Under the pieces are notes generated by a model that searched no databases, was not told where the DNA came from, and was given only the letters and a program-made list of their open reading frames with translations. A stretch of DNA of 64,000 nt from Wenyingzhuangia aestuarii (GTDB lineage: Bacteria > Bacteroidota > Bacteroidia > Flavobacteriales > Flavobacteriaceae): positions 62,001 through 126,000 of the forward strand of contig NZ_JAATJG010000007.1 in assembly GCF_011927765.1 (NCBI RefSeq), written 5' to 3'. The stretch's first letter is position 1. Every line of letters starts with the position of its first letter. This document shows positions 7,533 to 16,708 of the stretch, one piece after another. Made by a program: the position numbers and the translations under genes.

Positions 7533-9417
7533 CGCTGTAAAACTTAAGGAAATTCTCCAAAAACATTGGAACCACTCTTCCTTTAGACCTTTACAGGAAT
7601 CTATTATTAACGACATTATTAACGGAAACGACTCCCTGGCTATTTTGCCAACCGGAGGAGGAAAATCTATTTGTTACCAAATTCCAGCTTTATACATGGA
7701 TGGAACTTGTGTGGTCGTTTCTCCGTTAACCGCCTTAATTAACGATCAAATTCATCAACTAAAACAAAAAGGAGTAGAAGCTATGTCTATTCCTACTAAT
7801 AGTTCTATTGATGATATTGTTAGATTGTTTGACAATATTAGAATCAAAAAAATAAAACTTTTATACCTATCTCCCGAAAGATTATCACAACCTATTTTAC
7901 AAGAAAAATTACAGCAATTAAACATTTCTTTTTTTGCTGTAGATGAGGCTCACTGTATTTCTCAATGGGGTCATGATTTTAGACCTTCTTATATTAAAGT
8001 AGGGTTGATTAGGGATTTGCTGCCAAATATTCCGTTTTTGGCCGTAACAGCAACAGCTACTCCAAAAACACAAGAACAAATTATTAGTTTGTTACAATTA
8101 AAAAATCCTAAACTGCACATAGGTTCTTTTTCTAGAGATAATTTAGCTTATCAATTGTTTGAGACTCCTCAAAAATTTGATTTGCTTACCAAGGTTTTAA
8201 GCAAAAGAAAAGTAGTTAGTATTATTTATTTGCAAAACAGACTGGCTGTTAAAGAACTTTCTGATCGATTAAATAGTTTAGGGTTGGCTACAACTTACTA
8301 TCATGCTGGTTTGTCTAAAACAGAAAAAGACAAAAGTTTTAACGCTTGGAATAGCGAAGAAAAACACATTATGGTAGCCACCAATGCTTTTGGAATGGGA
8401 ATAGACAAAAGTAATGTGCGTTTGGTTATTCATTTAGAAATTCCTGCTACGCTAGAAAACTATTTGCAAGAAGCTGGTAGAGCAGGTAGAGATGGACAAA
8501 AATCTTTTTCATGTGTTATTTTATCAGCAAACGATTACAAAAAATTCGCAACTCAAATACAAACCAACATTACCTTTAAAAGTGTGTATGATGTGTATTT
8601 AAAACTGAATCAGCATTTTCAAATTGCTTATGGAGATTTTAATGAAGAAGAATTAGATTTTGATTTACAAGCTTTTTGTCAGCGATATCAATTAAACATT
8701 AACAATACAGAAAAAGCCTTAAGACGATTAGACAACTACAATATCCTAAACTATAAGGAGCAACACAAAAGCGACACACATATTAAAATAACATGTAGCA
8801 ATCATCAATTAATGCATTTTTGTAACGAACATCAAAGTTATAAAGAACTTATTGATGCTATTTTAAGAAACTACTCGGGATTGTTTGAGGTTTCTAAAAA
8901 ACTAAATTTACCTAGATTATCCTCTAGAACAGATTTTTCTGCAGAGTTAATCCTTAAAAAATTGGCTTACCTACATCAAATTAATTTAATAGAACTTAAA
9001 GTAAAACAAAACAATCATAGTATTACCTTTTTAGTACCTAGAGAAGATAAAAAAACAATCAACCCGATTGAAAAAGACATTACAGCTTTACACGATATTG
9101 AACTGATCAAACACCAAAGCAGTATTTCTTATTTTAAGAATCAGGATACTTGCAGAAACCAAATCATTTTAAATTACTTTGACCAACCCCACGTAAAAGA
9201 CTGTGGTATTTGCGATATTTGCATTCAGAAAAACAATAGCTCATCTGCACATGAGCTAAACCATAAAATACTAACTACGCTAAAAACCAAAGCTTGTACT
9301 TTTAACGAATTGTTAATTCTAATAAAAGTAAATTCTCAAGTTTTAAAACATCTTTTAGCAGCGTTAATAAACGAAAACAAGATTCTACAAAACCAACAAT
9401 TTTATCAATTAACATGA
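7525..9417 (+). CDS. recQ: ATP-dependent DNA helicase RecQ
   Basis: A 630-residue superfamily 2 3'-5' DNA helicase for recombination and fork repair. Walker A GGGKS lies at residues 44-48, the DEAH box at 140-143 followed by the RecQ loop CISQWGHDFRP, and motif VI QEAGRAGRDG in the second RecA domain. The C-terminal RQC zinc-binding cysteines appear as CRN...KDCGICDIC (about residues 544-570), followed by a short winged-helix-like tail. No HRDC domain is visible. That and the length match the shorter of the RecQ forms known in Bacteroidetes. It overlaps its neighbours on both sides. Confidence 0.95.
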   Translation: MPNAVKLKEILQKHWNHSSFRPLQESIINDIINGNDSLAILPTGGGKSICYQIPALYMDGTCVVVSPLTALINDQIHQLKQKGVEAMSIPTNSSIDDIVRLFDNIRIKKIKLLYLSPERLSQPILQEKLQQLNISFFAVDEAHCISQWGHDFRPSYIKVGLIRDLLPNIPFLAVTATATPKTQEQIISLLQLKNPKLHIGSFSRDNLAYQLFETPQKFDLLTKVLSKRKVVSIIYLQNRLAVKELSDRLNSLGLATTYYHAGLSKTEKDKSFNAWNSEEKHIMVATNAFGMGIDKSNVRLVIHLEIPATLENYLQEAGRAGRDGQKSFSCVILSANDYKKFATQIQTNITFKSVYDVYLKLNQHFQIAYGDFNEEELDFDLQAFCQRYQLNINNTEKALRRLDNYNILNYKEQHKSDTHIKITCSNHQLMHFCNEHQSYKELIDAILRNYSGLFEVSKKLNLPRLSSRTDFSAELILKKLAYLHQINLIELKVKQNNHSITFLVPREDKKTINPIEKDITALHDIELIKHQSSISYFKNQDTCRNQIILNYFDQPHVKDCGICDICIQKNNSSSAHELNHKILTTLKTKACTFNELLILIKVNSQVLKHLLAALINENKILQNQQFYQLT

Positions 9418-10358
9418 GTAAATTAAGAATTGTATTTATGGGAACCCCAGATTTTGCGGTAACCATTTTAGATAAAGTAATCCAAAACAACTACCAAGTA
9501 GTTGGTGTAATTACTGCACCAGACAAACAAGCAGGTAGAGGTAGAAAAATTCAGCAATCTGCTGTTAAAAAATATGCTGTAGAAAAAGGATTAACGGTTT
9601 TACAACCCACTAATTTAAAATCTCCAGAATTTCAAGCAGAATTAGAAGCATTAAACCCCAACTTACAAATTGTAGTTGCTTTTAGAATGTTACCCGCTAC
9701 CGTTTGGAGTTTACCAGAATACGGAACATTTAACCTACACGCTTCTTTACTACCAGACTATAGAGGTGCTGCACCTATTAATTGGGCTATTATTAATGGT
9801 GAAACAGAAACAGGAACTTCTACGTTCTTTTTAGATGATAAAATAGATACCGGAGAAATTATACTACAAAATAAAACAGCTATTGGTGCTAACGAAACTG
9901 TAGGAGAATTGCATGATAAGTTAATGCATTTGGGAAGCGATTTGGTTATAGAAACCCTACAACTTATAGAAGATGATAAGGTAACTACACAAAAACAAGC
10001 TGCTCATAGCAACAAATTAGCATATAAAATACACACTGATACGTGTAAAATTGACTGGAACCAATCTAGTCAAACTATTTTTAACTTAATAAGAGGATTA
10101 AACCCATATCCTGCTGCTTGGACAACTCTTATTAATGGTGATGAGGAAGTAAATGCAAAAATTTATGGAGCCGAAATTATAAATGAGGCTCACAACTACA
10201 AACCTGGTACTGTTGTTGCAGATAAAAAGACAATAAAAACAGCCACTGAAGATGGTTTTATCAAAATCAATCAAATCAAACTGGCAGGAAAGAAATTAAT
10301 GGACAGCACAAGCCTACTAAATGGATACCCAATTGCAGAAGGCTCAAACATGCAGTAA
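9414..10358 (+). CDS. fmt: Methionyl-tRNA formyltransferase
   Basis: Formylates Met-tRNA(fMet) with 10-formyl-tetrahydrofolate for translation initiation. The 314 residues show the N-terminal formyltransferase domain with the start motif FMGTPDFAV and the catalytic/folate-binding segment NLHASLLPDYRGAAPINWAI (Asn-His plus SLLP). A C-terminal OB-fold domain follows from about residue 205. Length is normal for the family. The ATG overlaps the recQ stop by 4 bp (ATGA), so translation is probably coupled. The partner deformylase gene is at 48996, far from here. Confidence 0.96.
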   Translation: MSKLRIVFMGTPDFAVTILDKVIQNNYQVVGVITAPDKQAGRGRKIQQSAVKKYAVEKGLTVLQPTNLKSPEFQAELEALNPNLQIVVAFRMLPATVWSLPEYGTFNLHASLLPDYRGAAPINWAIINGETETGTSTFFLDDKIDTGEIILQNKTAIGANETVGELHDKLMHLGSDLVIETLQLIEDDKVTTQKQAAHSNKLAYKIHTDTCKIDWNQSSQTIFNLIRGLNPYPAAWTTLINGDEEVNAKIYGAEIINEAHNYKPGTVVADKKTIKTATEDGFIKINQIKLAGKKLMDSTSLLNGYPIAEGSNMQ

Positions 10359-10396
10359 ACGCTAACAGTCTTAAAAAACAATCTTTTCTAGCCTCG

Positions 10397-10408
10397 TTTG
10401 TTAACAAA
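10397..10408. repeat. Palindrome TTTGTTAACAAA upstream of the HU promoter
   Basis: A perfect 12-bp palindrome about 45 bp before the HU -33 element, followed about 14 bp later by a related half (TTAACAATT). It could be a regulator site, but no factor can be named. Confidence 0.35.
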
Positions 10409-10452
10409 TTGTAAAAGTTATTAACAATTCAGTGTTTTTAAGGGTTCATGAC

Positions 10453-10482
10453 TTGCATAAGCCAAGATTCCTTATATATTTG
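10453..10482 (+). promoter_or_regulatory. Promoter of the HU gene (TTG - 19 bp - TATATTTG)
   Basis: One of the best Bacteroidetes sigma(ABfr)-type promoters in the window: -33 TTG at 10453-10455, a 19-bp spacer and -7 TATATTTG at 10475-10482. It would give a short leader before the ATG at 10522. Confidence 0.7.
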
Positions 10483-10521
10483 TTTTCAAATAAACTTATT
10501 TAATTTAATAAAATACCCGTT

Positions 10522-10794
10522 ATGAACAAATCAGATTTAATCGATGCTATCGCTGCAGATGCAGGAATTTCTAAAACTGCTGCTAAAGCTGCATTAGAGT
10601 CAGTTACTAACAATGTTACTTCTACTTTACAAAGTGGAGGAAAAGTTTCTTTAATTGGATGGGGAACTTGGTCAGTGTCTAAAAGACCTGCAAGAGAAGG
10701 AAGAAACCCTCAAACTGGAGCTACTATCCAGATTGCAGAAAAAAATATTGTTAAATTTAAGCCAGGTGCTGGTTTATCAGATGCAGTAAACTAA
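10522..10794 (+). CDS. HU-family DNA-binding protein
   Basis: A 90-residue histone-like nucleoid protein that binds and bends DNA as a dimer. It starts MNKSDLIDAIAADAGISKTA, carries the family signature GWGTWSVSKRPAREGRNPQTG at the beta-arm, and ends KFKPGAGLSDAVN, all typical of HU. It has its own strong promoter and terminator, so it is probably monocistronic and highly expressed. Confidence 0.96.
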   Translation: MNKSDLIDAIAADAGISKTAAKAALESVTNNVTSTLQSGGKVSLIGWGTWSVSKRPAREGRNPQTGATIQIAEKNIVKFKPGAGLSDAVN

Positions 10795-10814
10795 TAACAA
10801 ATTTATTTTGTTTA

Positions 10815-10845
10815 AAAACTCCTTTGCAAAAAGGAGTTTTTTTTA
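10815..10845 (+). terminator. Intrinsic terminator of the HU gene
   Basis: The stem AAACTCCTTT / AAAGGAGTTT region with a short loop is followed by a run of eight T. It lies about 25 bp after the HU stop. It also falls inside the upstream extension of the next reading frame, which shows that the yqgE start must be further downstream. Confidence 0.9.
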
Positions 10846-10885
10846 TGCTTTTTTTTTCTTAGATTTATTCAAAATGCTAATCAAC

Positions 10886-11443
10886 ATGGACTGCTTAAAA
10901 CCATCTAAAGGAAGATTATTGATTGCAGAACCCTCTATTTTGGGTGATGTATCTTTTAATCGTTCTATCATTTTACTTACAGAGCACTCTCATGATAGCT
11001 CTATTGGATTTATAATGAACAAGCCCTTGGGCTATAGTTTAAAAGATTTAATTCCAGAAGTAAATTGCGACTTTAAAGTTTATCAGGGAGGACCTGTAGA
11101 ACAAGACAACTTATATTTTATACACAAAATACCTAACCTATTGCACAACAGTATAGAAGTTACTGATGGAATTTATTGGGGAGGAGATTTTAGTCAACTC
11201 TCTAATTTACTAAACGAAGGTCTGGTAAAAAGTGATGATATTAGATTCTTTCTTGGATATTCTGGTTGGGGACAAGGACAGCTAAACTATGAACTAGAAA
11301 GTGAGTCTTGGTTTGTAACCGAAAACAAACACAAGAACATATTTAACACAGCCCCCAAAAGCTTATGGAAAGACCATTTAATGAAGCTCGGTGGTAAATA
11401 TCAAATATGGGCAAATGCCCCTGGTAATCCTAGCTTAAATTAG
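10886..11443 (+). CDS. YqgE/AlgH family protein (UPF0301)
   Basis: A 185-residue member of the YqgE/AlgH family, whose molecular function is unresolved. Family motifs: KPSKGRLLIAEP near the N-terminus, SIGFIMNKPLG, YQGGPVE and FLGYSGWGQGQLNYE. The frame is open further upstream to a TTG at 10808, but that stretch contains the HU terminator. Homologues begin shortly before the KPxKGRLL motif, so I chose the ATG at 10886 (another ATG is at 10874). The stop overlaps the convergent aminotransferase gene by 14 bp. Confidence 0.9.
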   Translation: MDCLKPSKGRLLIAEPSILGDVSFNRSIILLTEHSHDSSIGFIMNKPLGYSLKDLIPEVNCDFKVYQGGPVEQDNLYFIHKIPNLLHNSIEVTDGIYWGGDFSQLSNLLNEGLVKSDDIRFFLGYSGWGQGQLNYELESESWFVTENKHKNIFNTAPKSLWKDHLMKLGGKYQIWANAPGNPSLN

Positions 11444-12248
11444 CCACCAAACCTTTAATTTTGTTTGTAATTTCTGAACCAAAGGTTTTCTTTCTGTAGT
11501 TGCTAATAGGTTGTACACCTACAATTACATTGGTTAAAAATACTTCGTCTGCTTTTTGAATAGCAAAGGGAGAAATAGACGACTCTTCTACTGTATACTC
11601 TGTACTTTTTTCTAGCACATCTAAAATATTTTTACGCATTACACCTTTTACACAACCATCAGACAAGGGTGGAGTTGTTATTGTGTTGCCTTTTAGTAAA
11701 AAAATATTTCCGTTGGTAAACTCAACAACGTTTTTGTTAGAATTTAACAATACACAATTATCTAATTCGTTTTCTTTAGCATAAATACCAGCTAATACAT
11801 TGGTAATTTTGTTATTTGTTTTTACGGTAGATAGTAGATTAGGATTGATCATAAAATCTTTATACAAATCTACTTTGTAAGAACTTTTAACCTCTATTGC
11901 CACTTTTTTAACCTCAACAACATAAGACACTTTATGACTTTCTGGAGCATACAAACCTTCGGCATCTCTAAACACCGTAAACTTTACTCTGTTTTCATCT
12001 CCGTTATTTGCATTAATCGTTTTTAAAATTTCTGATTCAAAAAACTCTAAAGTAAACTCCATAGGTATTTCCATACGCAACATACGCATAGAAGCCATTA
12101 ATCTAAAATAATGATCTTCACAAAACACAACAGCTTCATCCTTAATTTTAATTGTTTCAAACAAAGCATCTCCGTACTTAAAACCTCTGTTGTTATAATT
12201 AATTTGATTGTTGTTTTCCGAAACAATTTGTCCGTTGTAATTGATCAT
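11430..12248 (-). CDS. Class IV aminotransferase (PLP-dependent)
   Basis: A fold-type IV PLP enzyme of the branched-chain aminotransferase / aminodeoxychorismate lyase / D-amino-acid aminotransferase group. Seen: NNRGFKYGDALFETIK (N-terminal family signature), the region SSYKVDLYKDFMINPNLLSTVKTNNK with the likely PLP lysine in TVKTNN, and EFTNGNIFLLKGNTITTPPLSDGCVKGVMR. About 272 residues. The open frame extends to 12302, but that extension runs through a terminator, and a TAnnTTTG promoter element lies at 12267-12274. The ATG at 12248 (MINYNGQIV) is therefore the start. Exact substrate is not decidable. Confidence 0.88.
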   Translation of the reverse strand: MINYNGQIVSENNNQINYNNRGFKYGDALFETIKIKDEAVVFCEDHYFRLMASMRMLRMEIPMEFTLEFFESEILKTINANNGDENRVKFTVFRDAEGLYAPESHKVSYVVEVKKVAIEVKSSYKVDLYKDFMINPNLLSTVKTNNKITNVLAGIYAKENELDNCVLLNSNKNVVEFTNGNIFLLKGNTITTPPLSDGCVKGVMRKNILDVLEKSTEYTVEESSISPFAIQKADEVFLTNVIVGVQPISNYRKKTFGSEITNKIKGLVANLS

Positions 12249-12266
12249 CTTTCTAAAAATTTGTGG

Positions 12267-12274
12267 CAAATTTA
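12267..12274 (-). promoter_or_regulatory. -7 promoter element TAAATTTG for the aminotransferase gene
   Basis: A minus-strand match to TAnnTTTG, between the upstream gene's terminator and the ATG at 12248. It supports separate transcription and the downstream start codon. Confidence 0.45.
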
Positions 12275-12277
12275 CAA

Positions 12278-12308
12278 TAAAAAAAGCCTTGATTTTCATC
12301 AAAGCTTT
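12278..12308 (-). terminator. Intrinsic terminator after the START-like gene
   Basis: On the minus strand, AAAGCTTTGAT pairs with ATCAAGGCTTT (one mismatch), followed by a T-run. It lies 22 bp after the stop at 12331. Confidence 0.8.
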
Positions 12309-12330
12309 GTAAAGTATGTTTAGTTATTGG

Positions 12331-12711
12331 TTAGGCTCCAATAGTATGTTTTAATTCTGCAATTTGGTTTTCCCAAAGCATTTTAGCTTCGTCCATTTCA
12401 TCTTCTTCAGCAAAGTCGGTAATAATTAAAGAAACATCTTTAGTAATAGCATCTACTTGAATTTTAAATTCAAAATAAGCATCATCATCCTCATCTTCTA
12501 ACCAATGAAACTTAGCACGATCATCATTTTTAGAAGCTAACAATTTTGCTTGTTCTTCGCTATCATCCCAAATAAACGTAAATAATTCTCCTCTAGAATT
12601 TACATTATCCGCAAACCATTCTCCTAAACCAGAAGGTGTGGCAAAATATTGATATAACATTGATGGTGATGCGTGTATAGGAAACTCTAACTGAAATTTT
12701 TCTTTAGTCAT
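12331..12711 (-). CDS. START-like domain protein (SRPBCC fold)
   Basis: A 126-residue single-domain protein of the SRPBCC/AHSA1-like fold that is widespread in Flavobacteriia. The segment FQLEFPIHASPSMLYQYFATPSGLGEWFADNVNSRG contains the typical first strand, helices and Trp-Phe-Ala-Asp turn; the C-terminal part is very acidic (EDEDDDAYFEF). It may bind a hydrophobic ligand, but none is known. The frame extends to 12747; I prefer the ATG at 12711 (MTKEKFQLEF), with 12723 (MKTIMTKEK) as an alternative. Confidence 0.82.
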   Translation of the reverse strand: MTKEKFQLEFPIHASPSMLYQYFATPSGLGEWFADNVNSRGELFTFIWDDSEEQAKLLASKNDDRAKFHWLEDEDDDAYFEFKIQVDAITKDVSLIITDFAEEDEMDEAKMLWENQIAELKHTIGA

Positions 12712-12782
12712 GATCGTCTTCATTTTTGATGACCGGCAAAGTAGCATTTTTTTATTTATTAAAAAAAGTTTGCGGTTTAAAG

Positions 12783-13460
12783 TTATTTCTTTTTTTCAAT
12801 CTCTATTATTCTACTGGGGTACAACCTATTCGCACTCTTTAAAACAGAGGGTTCTCTTTTTAAATCTCCTTTGGTAAAAGCTTGTTGCAGAATAGATTCT
12901 ATCATATAATCTTCCATTATTTCTTCAGGATGGTACTCGGCATCTAAATCAATTTTAAAAAAACTAGCCGAAAACCTGTACCAAAAAGCCTTAAACTTTC
13001 CTCGTTTATCTTGCACATGCTCATTAACTGTTAATCCCGTTAATCTATGTATTAACTTAATTAAAATTCTACCCTCTGTCTTAGTTAGTTTTTTAACATT
13101 GTCTGTAAACTGCTCTTCAAAAAACTTTTGTTTTTCTTTAATGTATCTTTTCTTTTTACGATTAGAACTTATTTTTTGAATGGTATCGTTTAAAAAATTA
13201 ATTTTTTCTTTGGCCAAAACAGCATACGGATAAGCTCTATAAGTTTTCTTTTTAAACCATAAATAATATCTTTTGTCGTAAAAAGTTTTAAATCTTGGAC
13301 GTGGAAACAAAACCAAGGTATCCAGTTCAATTTCTTGATTAAGCTCGGTTATTAAATAATAATCGTCATACTGTTCTTTTAACTCTTCTAAATCTTTTTG
13401 CTGAGCATTTCCAACAAAAAACAACAAGAGTAAAATTACTAATATCTTATTCTGTTTCAT
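12783..13460 (-). CDS. DUF4294 domain-containing exported protein
   Basis: A 225-residue protein resembling the Bacteroidetes-specific DUF4294 family, with a cleavable signal peptide (KILVILLLLFFVGNAQ). The DUF4294-like core runs from about residue 45 (LDTLVLFPRPRFKTFYDKRYYLW) to about 185. The region RILIKLIHRLTGLT and the end MEDYMIESILQQAF are typical. Function is unknown; it is probably periplasmic. The start at 13460 (MKQNK) is preferred over 13469, because a -7 element at 13475-13482 would put the transcript start at about 13468. Confidence 0.8.
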   Translation of the reverse strand: MKQNKILVILLLLFFVGNAQQKDLEELKEQYDDYYLITELNQEIELDTLVLFPRPRFKTFYDKRYYLWFKKKTYRAYPYAVLAKEKINFLNDTIQKISSNRKKKRYIKEKQKFFEEQFTDNVKKLTKTEGRILIKLIHRLTGLTVNEHVQDKRGKFKAFWYRFSASFFKIDLDAEYHPEEIMEDYMIESILQQAFTKGDLKREPSVLKSANRLYPSRIIEIEKKK

Positions 13461-13474
13461 AAAATTCATGAATT

Positions 13475-13482
13475 CAAAAATA
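13475..13482 (-). promoter_or_regulatory. -7 promoter element TATTTTTG for the DUF4294 gene
   Basis: A minus-strand TAnnTTTG match 14 bp before the chosen start codon. It implies a very short leader. Confidence 0.4.
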
Positions 13483-13541
13483 CATAAATAACTTACTTAA
13501 AAACAACAATTCACATGCATTCCATCTAAAATCAAAATAGT

Positions 13542-13549
13542 ATTTTTGA
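13542..13549 (+). promoter_or_regulatory. -7 promoter element TATTTTTG for the M42 peptidase gene
   Basis: A plus-strand TAnnTTTG match 18 bp before the ATG at 13568. No well-placed -33 TTG was found. Confidence 0.4.
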
Positions 13550-13567
13550 GTTCTATAAAAACGAAAC

Positions 13568-14680
13568 ATGATGAGTGAACCTACAATTTTAAATCAAAAG
13601 TCATTAGACTTTTTAGAACAATACTTAAACAATGCTTCGCCTACAGGATACGAAAGCAAAGGTCAAGAAATATGGATGGATTATTTAAAACCATATGTTG
13701 ATGAATTTATAACCGATGCATACGGAACTGCTGTTGGAGTAATTAACCCAAAAGCTGAATATAAAGTTGTTATAGAAGGGCATTCTGATGAAATTTCTTG
13801 GTATGTAAACTATATTACAGACAACGGATTAATTCATGTAATTAGAAACGGAGGAAGTGATCATATTATTGCACCGTCTAAACGTGTAAATATTCACACT
13901 AAAAAAGGAATTGTAAAAGGTGTTTTTGGATGGCCTGCCATTCACACACGTTTAAAAGGAAAAGAAGAAGATACTCCTAAAATAGAAAACATTACTATTG
14001 ATGTAGGATGCGACACTAAGGCAGAAGTTTTAGCTTTAGGTGTACATGTAGGTTGTGTAATTACTTATCCTGATACTTTTGAAATTTTAAACGGTAACAA
14101 ATTTGTTTGTAGAGCATTAGACAACAGAATGGGTGGTTTTATGATTGCCGAAGTTGCTCGTTTGTTAAAAGAAAACAAGATAGAATTACCTTTTGGTTTA
14201 TACGTTACCAACTCTGTACAAGAAGAAATTGGATTACGTGGTGCTGAAATGATTACCCAAACTATTAAACCTAACGTTGCTATTATTACAGATGTTTGTC
14301 ATGATACAACAACTCCAATGATTAAAAAATCTGAGGAAGGAGATAGTAAAATTGGAAATGGACCTGTAATTTCTTACGCTCCTGCAATTCAACACAATGT
14401 ACGTGAGTTAATTATTGATACAGCTGAGAAAAACGAAATTCCATTCCAAAGACATGCTTCATCAAGAGCAACGGGTACAGATACGGATGCCTTTGCTTAT
14501 AGCAACGGAGGAGTTCCTTCTGCTTTAATTTCTTTACCATTACGCTACATGCACACTACTGTAGAAATGGTTCACAGAAGTGATGTTGAAAACGTTATCA
14601 AATTAATTTTTGAAACTGTAAAACAAATGAAAGCTGGAGATAAGTATAGTTATTTTGAAAAAAACAGCTACACTATTTAA
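13568..14680 (+). CDS. M42 family metallopeptidase (glutamyl aminopeptidase/TET type)
   Basis: A 370-residue co-catalytic dinuclear-metal aminopeptidase expected to trim peptides in the cytosol as a large oligomer. Metal/catalytic signatures: EGHSDEISW (first His-Asp pair), RALDNRMGG (bridging Asp), QEEIGLRGA (catalytic Glu pair), TDVCHDT, and RYMHTTVEMVH near the C-terminus (last His ligand). Length and order are normal for M42. There is no signal peptide. The ATG at 13568 is followed by a second ATG at 13571; either may be used. Confidence 0.93.
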   Translation: MMSEPTILNQKSLDFLEQYLNNASPTGYESKGQEIWMDYLKPYVDEFITDAYGTAVGVINPKAEYKVVIEGHSDEISWYVNYITDNGLIHVIRNGGSDHIIAPSKRVNIHTKKGIVKGVFGWPAIHTRLKGKEEDTPKIENITIDVGCDTKAEVLALGVHVGCVITYPDTFEILNGNKFVCRALDNRMGGFMIAEVARLLKENKIELPFGLYVTNSVQEEIGLRGAEMITQTIKPNVAIITDVCHDTTTPMIKKSEEGDSKIGNGPVISYAPAIQHNVRELIIDTAEKNEIPFQRHASSRATGTDTDAFAYSNGGVPSALISLPLRYMHTTVEMVHRSDVENVIKLIFETVKQMKAGDKYSYFEKNSYTI

Positions 14681-14700
14681 TTTCCATATCTTATAAATTT

Positions 14701-14733
14701 AAAAAGGCTCAGAATTAGTTCTGAGCCTTTTTT
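14701..14733 (+). terminator. Intrinsic terminator after the M42 peptidase
   Basis: A perfect stem AAAAAGGCTCAGAA / TTCTGAGCCTTTTT with a short TTAG loop and a T-run. Confidence 0.93.
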
Positions 14734-14847
14734 ATGCTTATTAAAACCAATTATAAAACTCTAAAAACCTGCCAAAAAATAGTTACGAAATCGTTGTAGT
14801 AAACTAAAAAATCACGATATTTATTCTACTAATAACTAACCATACAA

Positions 14848-15855
14848 ATGTCAAATAAAAACCAAACATTAGGAGAATTTATTATTGAAAACCAACATTC
14901 ATTTAAATACTCAAGCGGAGAACTATCTAGTTTATTAAATTCTATTAGATTGGCTGCAAAAGTTGTAAATCATGAAGTTAACAAGGCTGGACTCGTAGAT
15001 ATAATTGGAGCAGCAGGAGATACAAACATTCAAGGAGAAGATCAACAAAAATTAGATGTATATGCCAACGATGTTTTTATTCAATCTTTAATTAATAGAA
15101 ATATTGTTTGTGGTATTGCTAGTGAAGAAGAAGATGATTTTATTTCTATTAACAGTATTAATAACGATCATCAAAACAAGTATGTTGTATTAATAGACCC
15201 TTTAGACGGATCTTCTAATATTGATGTAAACGTATCTGTAGGAACTATTTTTTCTATTTATAGAAGAGTTACTCCTATTGGAACTCCAGTAACTATGGAA
15301 GATTTTTTACAAGAAGGTAAACACCAAGTAGCCGCAGGATATATAATTTATGGAACGTCTACTATGTTGGTCTACTCAACAGGACATGGTGTAAATGGTT
15401 TTACTTTAAACCCTGCTATTGGATCTTTTTACTTATCTCATCCAAATATGGAATTTCCAGAAGATGGAAACATTTATTCTGTAAACGAAGGGAACTACCT
15501 TGAATTTCCTGATGGAATTAAAAAGTACATTAAATATTGTCAACAAATAGAAGACGATAGACCTTATACAAGTAGATACATTGGATCTTTAGCCTCAGAT
15601 TTTCATAGAAACATGATTAAGGGAGGAATTTATTTATATCCTAAAAGCACAAGAAACCCTAAAGGAAAGTTACGTTTGTTGTACGAATGTAATCCCATGG
15701 CATTTTTAGCAGAACAGGCAAATGGAAAAGCAAGTGATGGTTACACTAGAATTTTAGATATTAAACCTACTGAACTACACCAAAGAGTTCCGTTTATTTG
15801 CGGAAGCACCAACATGGTAAATAAAGCAGAGGAATTTATGAAAGCACATTCATAA
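14848..15855 (+). CDS. fbp: Class I fructose-1,6-bisphosphatase
   Basis: Hydrolyses fructose-1,6-bisphosphate to fructose-6-phosphate in gluconeogenesis. The 335 residues contain the metal-binding signature [12 protein letters not shown], the upstream [17 protein letters not shown] for further metal ligands, and the C-terminal active-site segment [18 protein letters not shown]. It is useful to an organism growing on alginate, where pyruvate and triose phosphate are the products, although its place next to the alginate locus may be chance. It has its own terminator, shared with the convergent SDR operon. Confidence 0.97.
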   Translation: MSNKNQTLGEFIIENQHSFKYSSGELSSLLNSIRLAAKVVNHEVNKAGLVDIIGAAGDTNIQGEDQQKLDVYANDVFIQSLINRNIVCGIASEEEDDFISINSINNDHQNKYVVLIDPLDGSSNIDVNVSVGTIFSIYRRVTPIGTPVTMEDFLQEGKHQVAAGYIIYGTSTMLVYSTGHGVNGFTLNPAIGSFYLSHPNMEFPEDGNIYSVNEGNYLEFPDGIKKYIKYCQQIEDDRPYTSRYIGSLASDFHRNMIKGGIYLYPKSTRNPKGKLRLLYECNPMAFLAEQANGKASDGYTRILDIKPTELHQRVPFICGSTNMVNKAEEFMKAHS

Positions 15856-15879
15856 ATTTACTTACTTCTATAAAATAAT

Positions 15880-15911
15880 AAATAGCCTAAGAAATTAATC
15901 TTAGGCTATTT
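15880..15911. terminator. Bidirectional terminator between fbp and the SDR operon
   Basis: AAATAGCCTAAGA / TCTTAGGCTATTT forms a long stem with a short loop, with T-rich flanks on both strands. It lies between the convergent stops at 15855 and 15940. Confidence 0.85.
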
Positions 15912-15939
15912 AGTCTTAAACAACTCTCTATAAATACTA

Positions 15940-16692
15940 TTAACTAAAAGCCAAGCCTCCGTTAATATCAATATTATTACCTGTTACAAAAGAAGCTTGT
16001 TCTGATGCTAAATAAGCAACCAAATCTGCTACTTCTTCTGCCTCACCTTCTCTCCTTAATGGAGTGCTTGTTGCAACTTTTGCACGTACTTCATCATTTG
16101 TAAAGTCATCGTGAAATTTAGTTGCAATCATTCCTGGATTTAAAGCATTTACTCTAATTCCCTGTGGTCCTAATTCTTTAGCCATAGCACGGGTAAAAGT
16201 AGACACTGCTCCTTTAGAAGCAGCATAAAGGGATGCTCCTGGCCCTCCTCCATCTCTACTTGCTTGAGAAGCAAAATTAATAATGGTACCTCCATTTATT
16301 AAATAAGGTTTAAACACTTGTGTCATAAAAACACAAGATTTAAAGTTTACATTCATCAACAAGTCATAAAAGTTCTCGTCAACATCTTCAATAGATTTTC
16401 TTGCAAAAAGTCCACCGGCTACATTTACTAAAATGTCAACTTTATTACCAAAAGCAGCAACAGTTTTAGCTGCTAAATTTTTAATATCATCTAATTTGGT
16501 AACATCACCTTGAACAATAATTACCTCACCATTCATTTTTTGAATCAACTTTGCCGTTGTAACCGCATCCTCATAATTGTTTAAATAATTTACAACTACT
16601 TTAGCCCCCTCTTTGGCTAATTTTAAAGATACTGCCCTACCAATATCTCTTGATCCACCAGTCACAACGGCTATTTTCCCCTTTAAACTCAT
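15940..16692 (-). CDS. SDR-family oxidoreductase (probable DEH/uronate reductase)
   Basis: A 250-residue classical short-chain dehydrogenase/reductase: cofactor loop TGGSRDIG (residues 11-18, a variant of TGxxxGIG with Asp replacing the middle Gly), NVAGG at the fourth strand, catalytic Ser in FASQAS and YAASK for the Tyr-x-x-x-Lys pair, ending GNNIDINGGLAFS. Its position at the end of the MFS-SDR-SDR operon in an alginate locus suggests reduction of 4-deoxy-L-erythro-5-hexoseulose uronate (DEH) to KDG, as known for SDR reductases of alginate degraders. The specificity is inferred; the other SDR could equally be the main DEH reductase. Confidence 0.85.
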   Translation of the reverse strand: MSLKGKIAVVTGGSRDIGRAVSLKLAKEGAKVVVNYLNNYEDAVTTAKLIQKMNGEVIIVQGDVTKLDDIKNLAAKTVAAFGNKVDILVNVAGGLFARKSIEDVDENFYDLLMNVNFKSCVFMTQVFKPYLINGGTIINFASQASRDGGGPGASLYAASKGAVSTFTRAMAKELGPQGIRVNALNPGMIATKFHDDFTNDEVRAKVATSTPLRREGEAEEVADLVAYLASEQASFVTGNNIDINGGLAFS

Positions 16693-16708
16693 TCTCTTTA
16701 ATTTCTTT

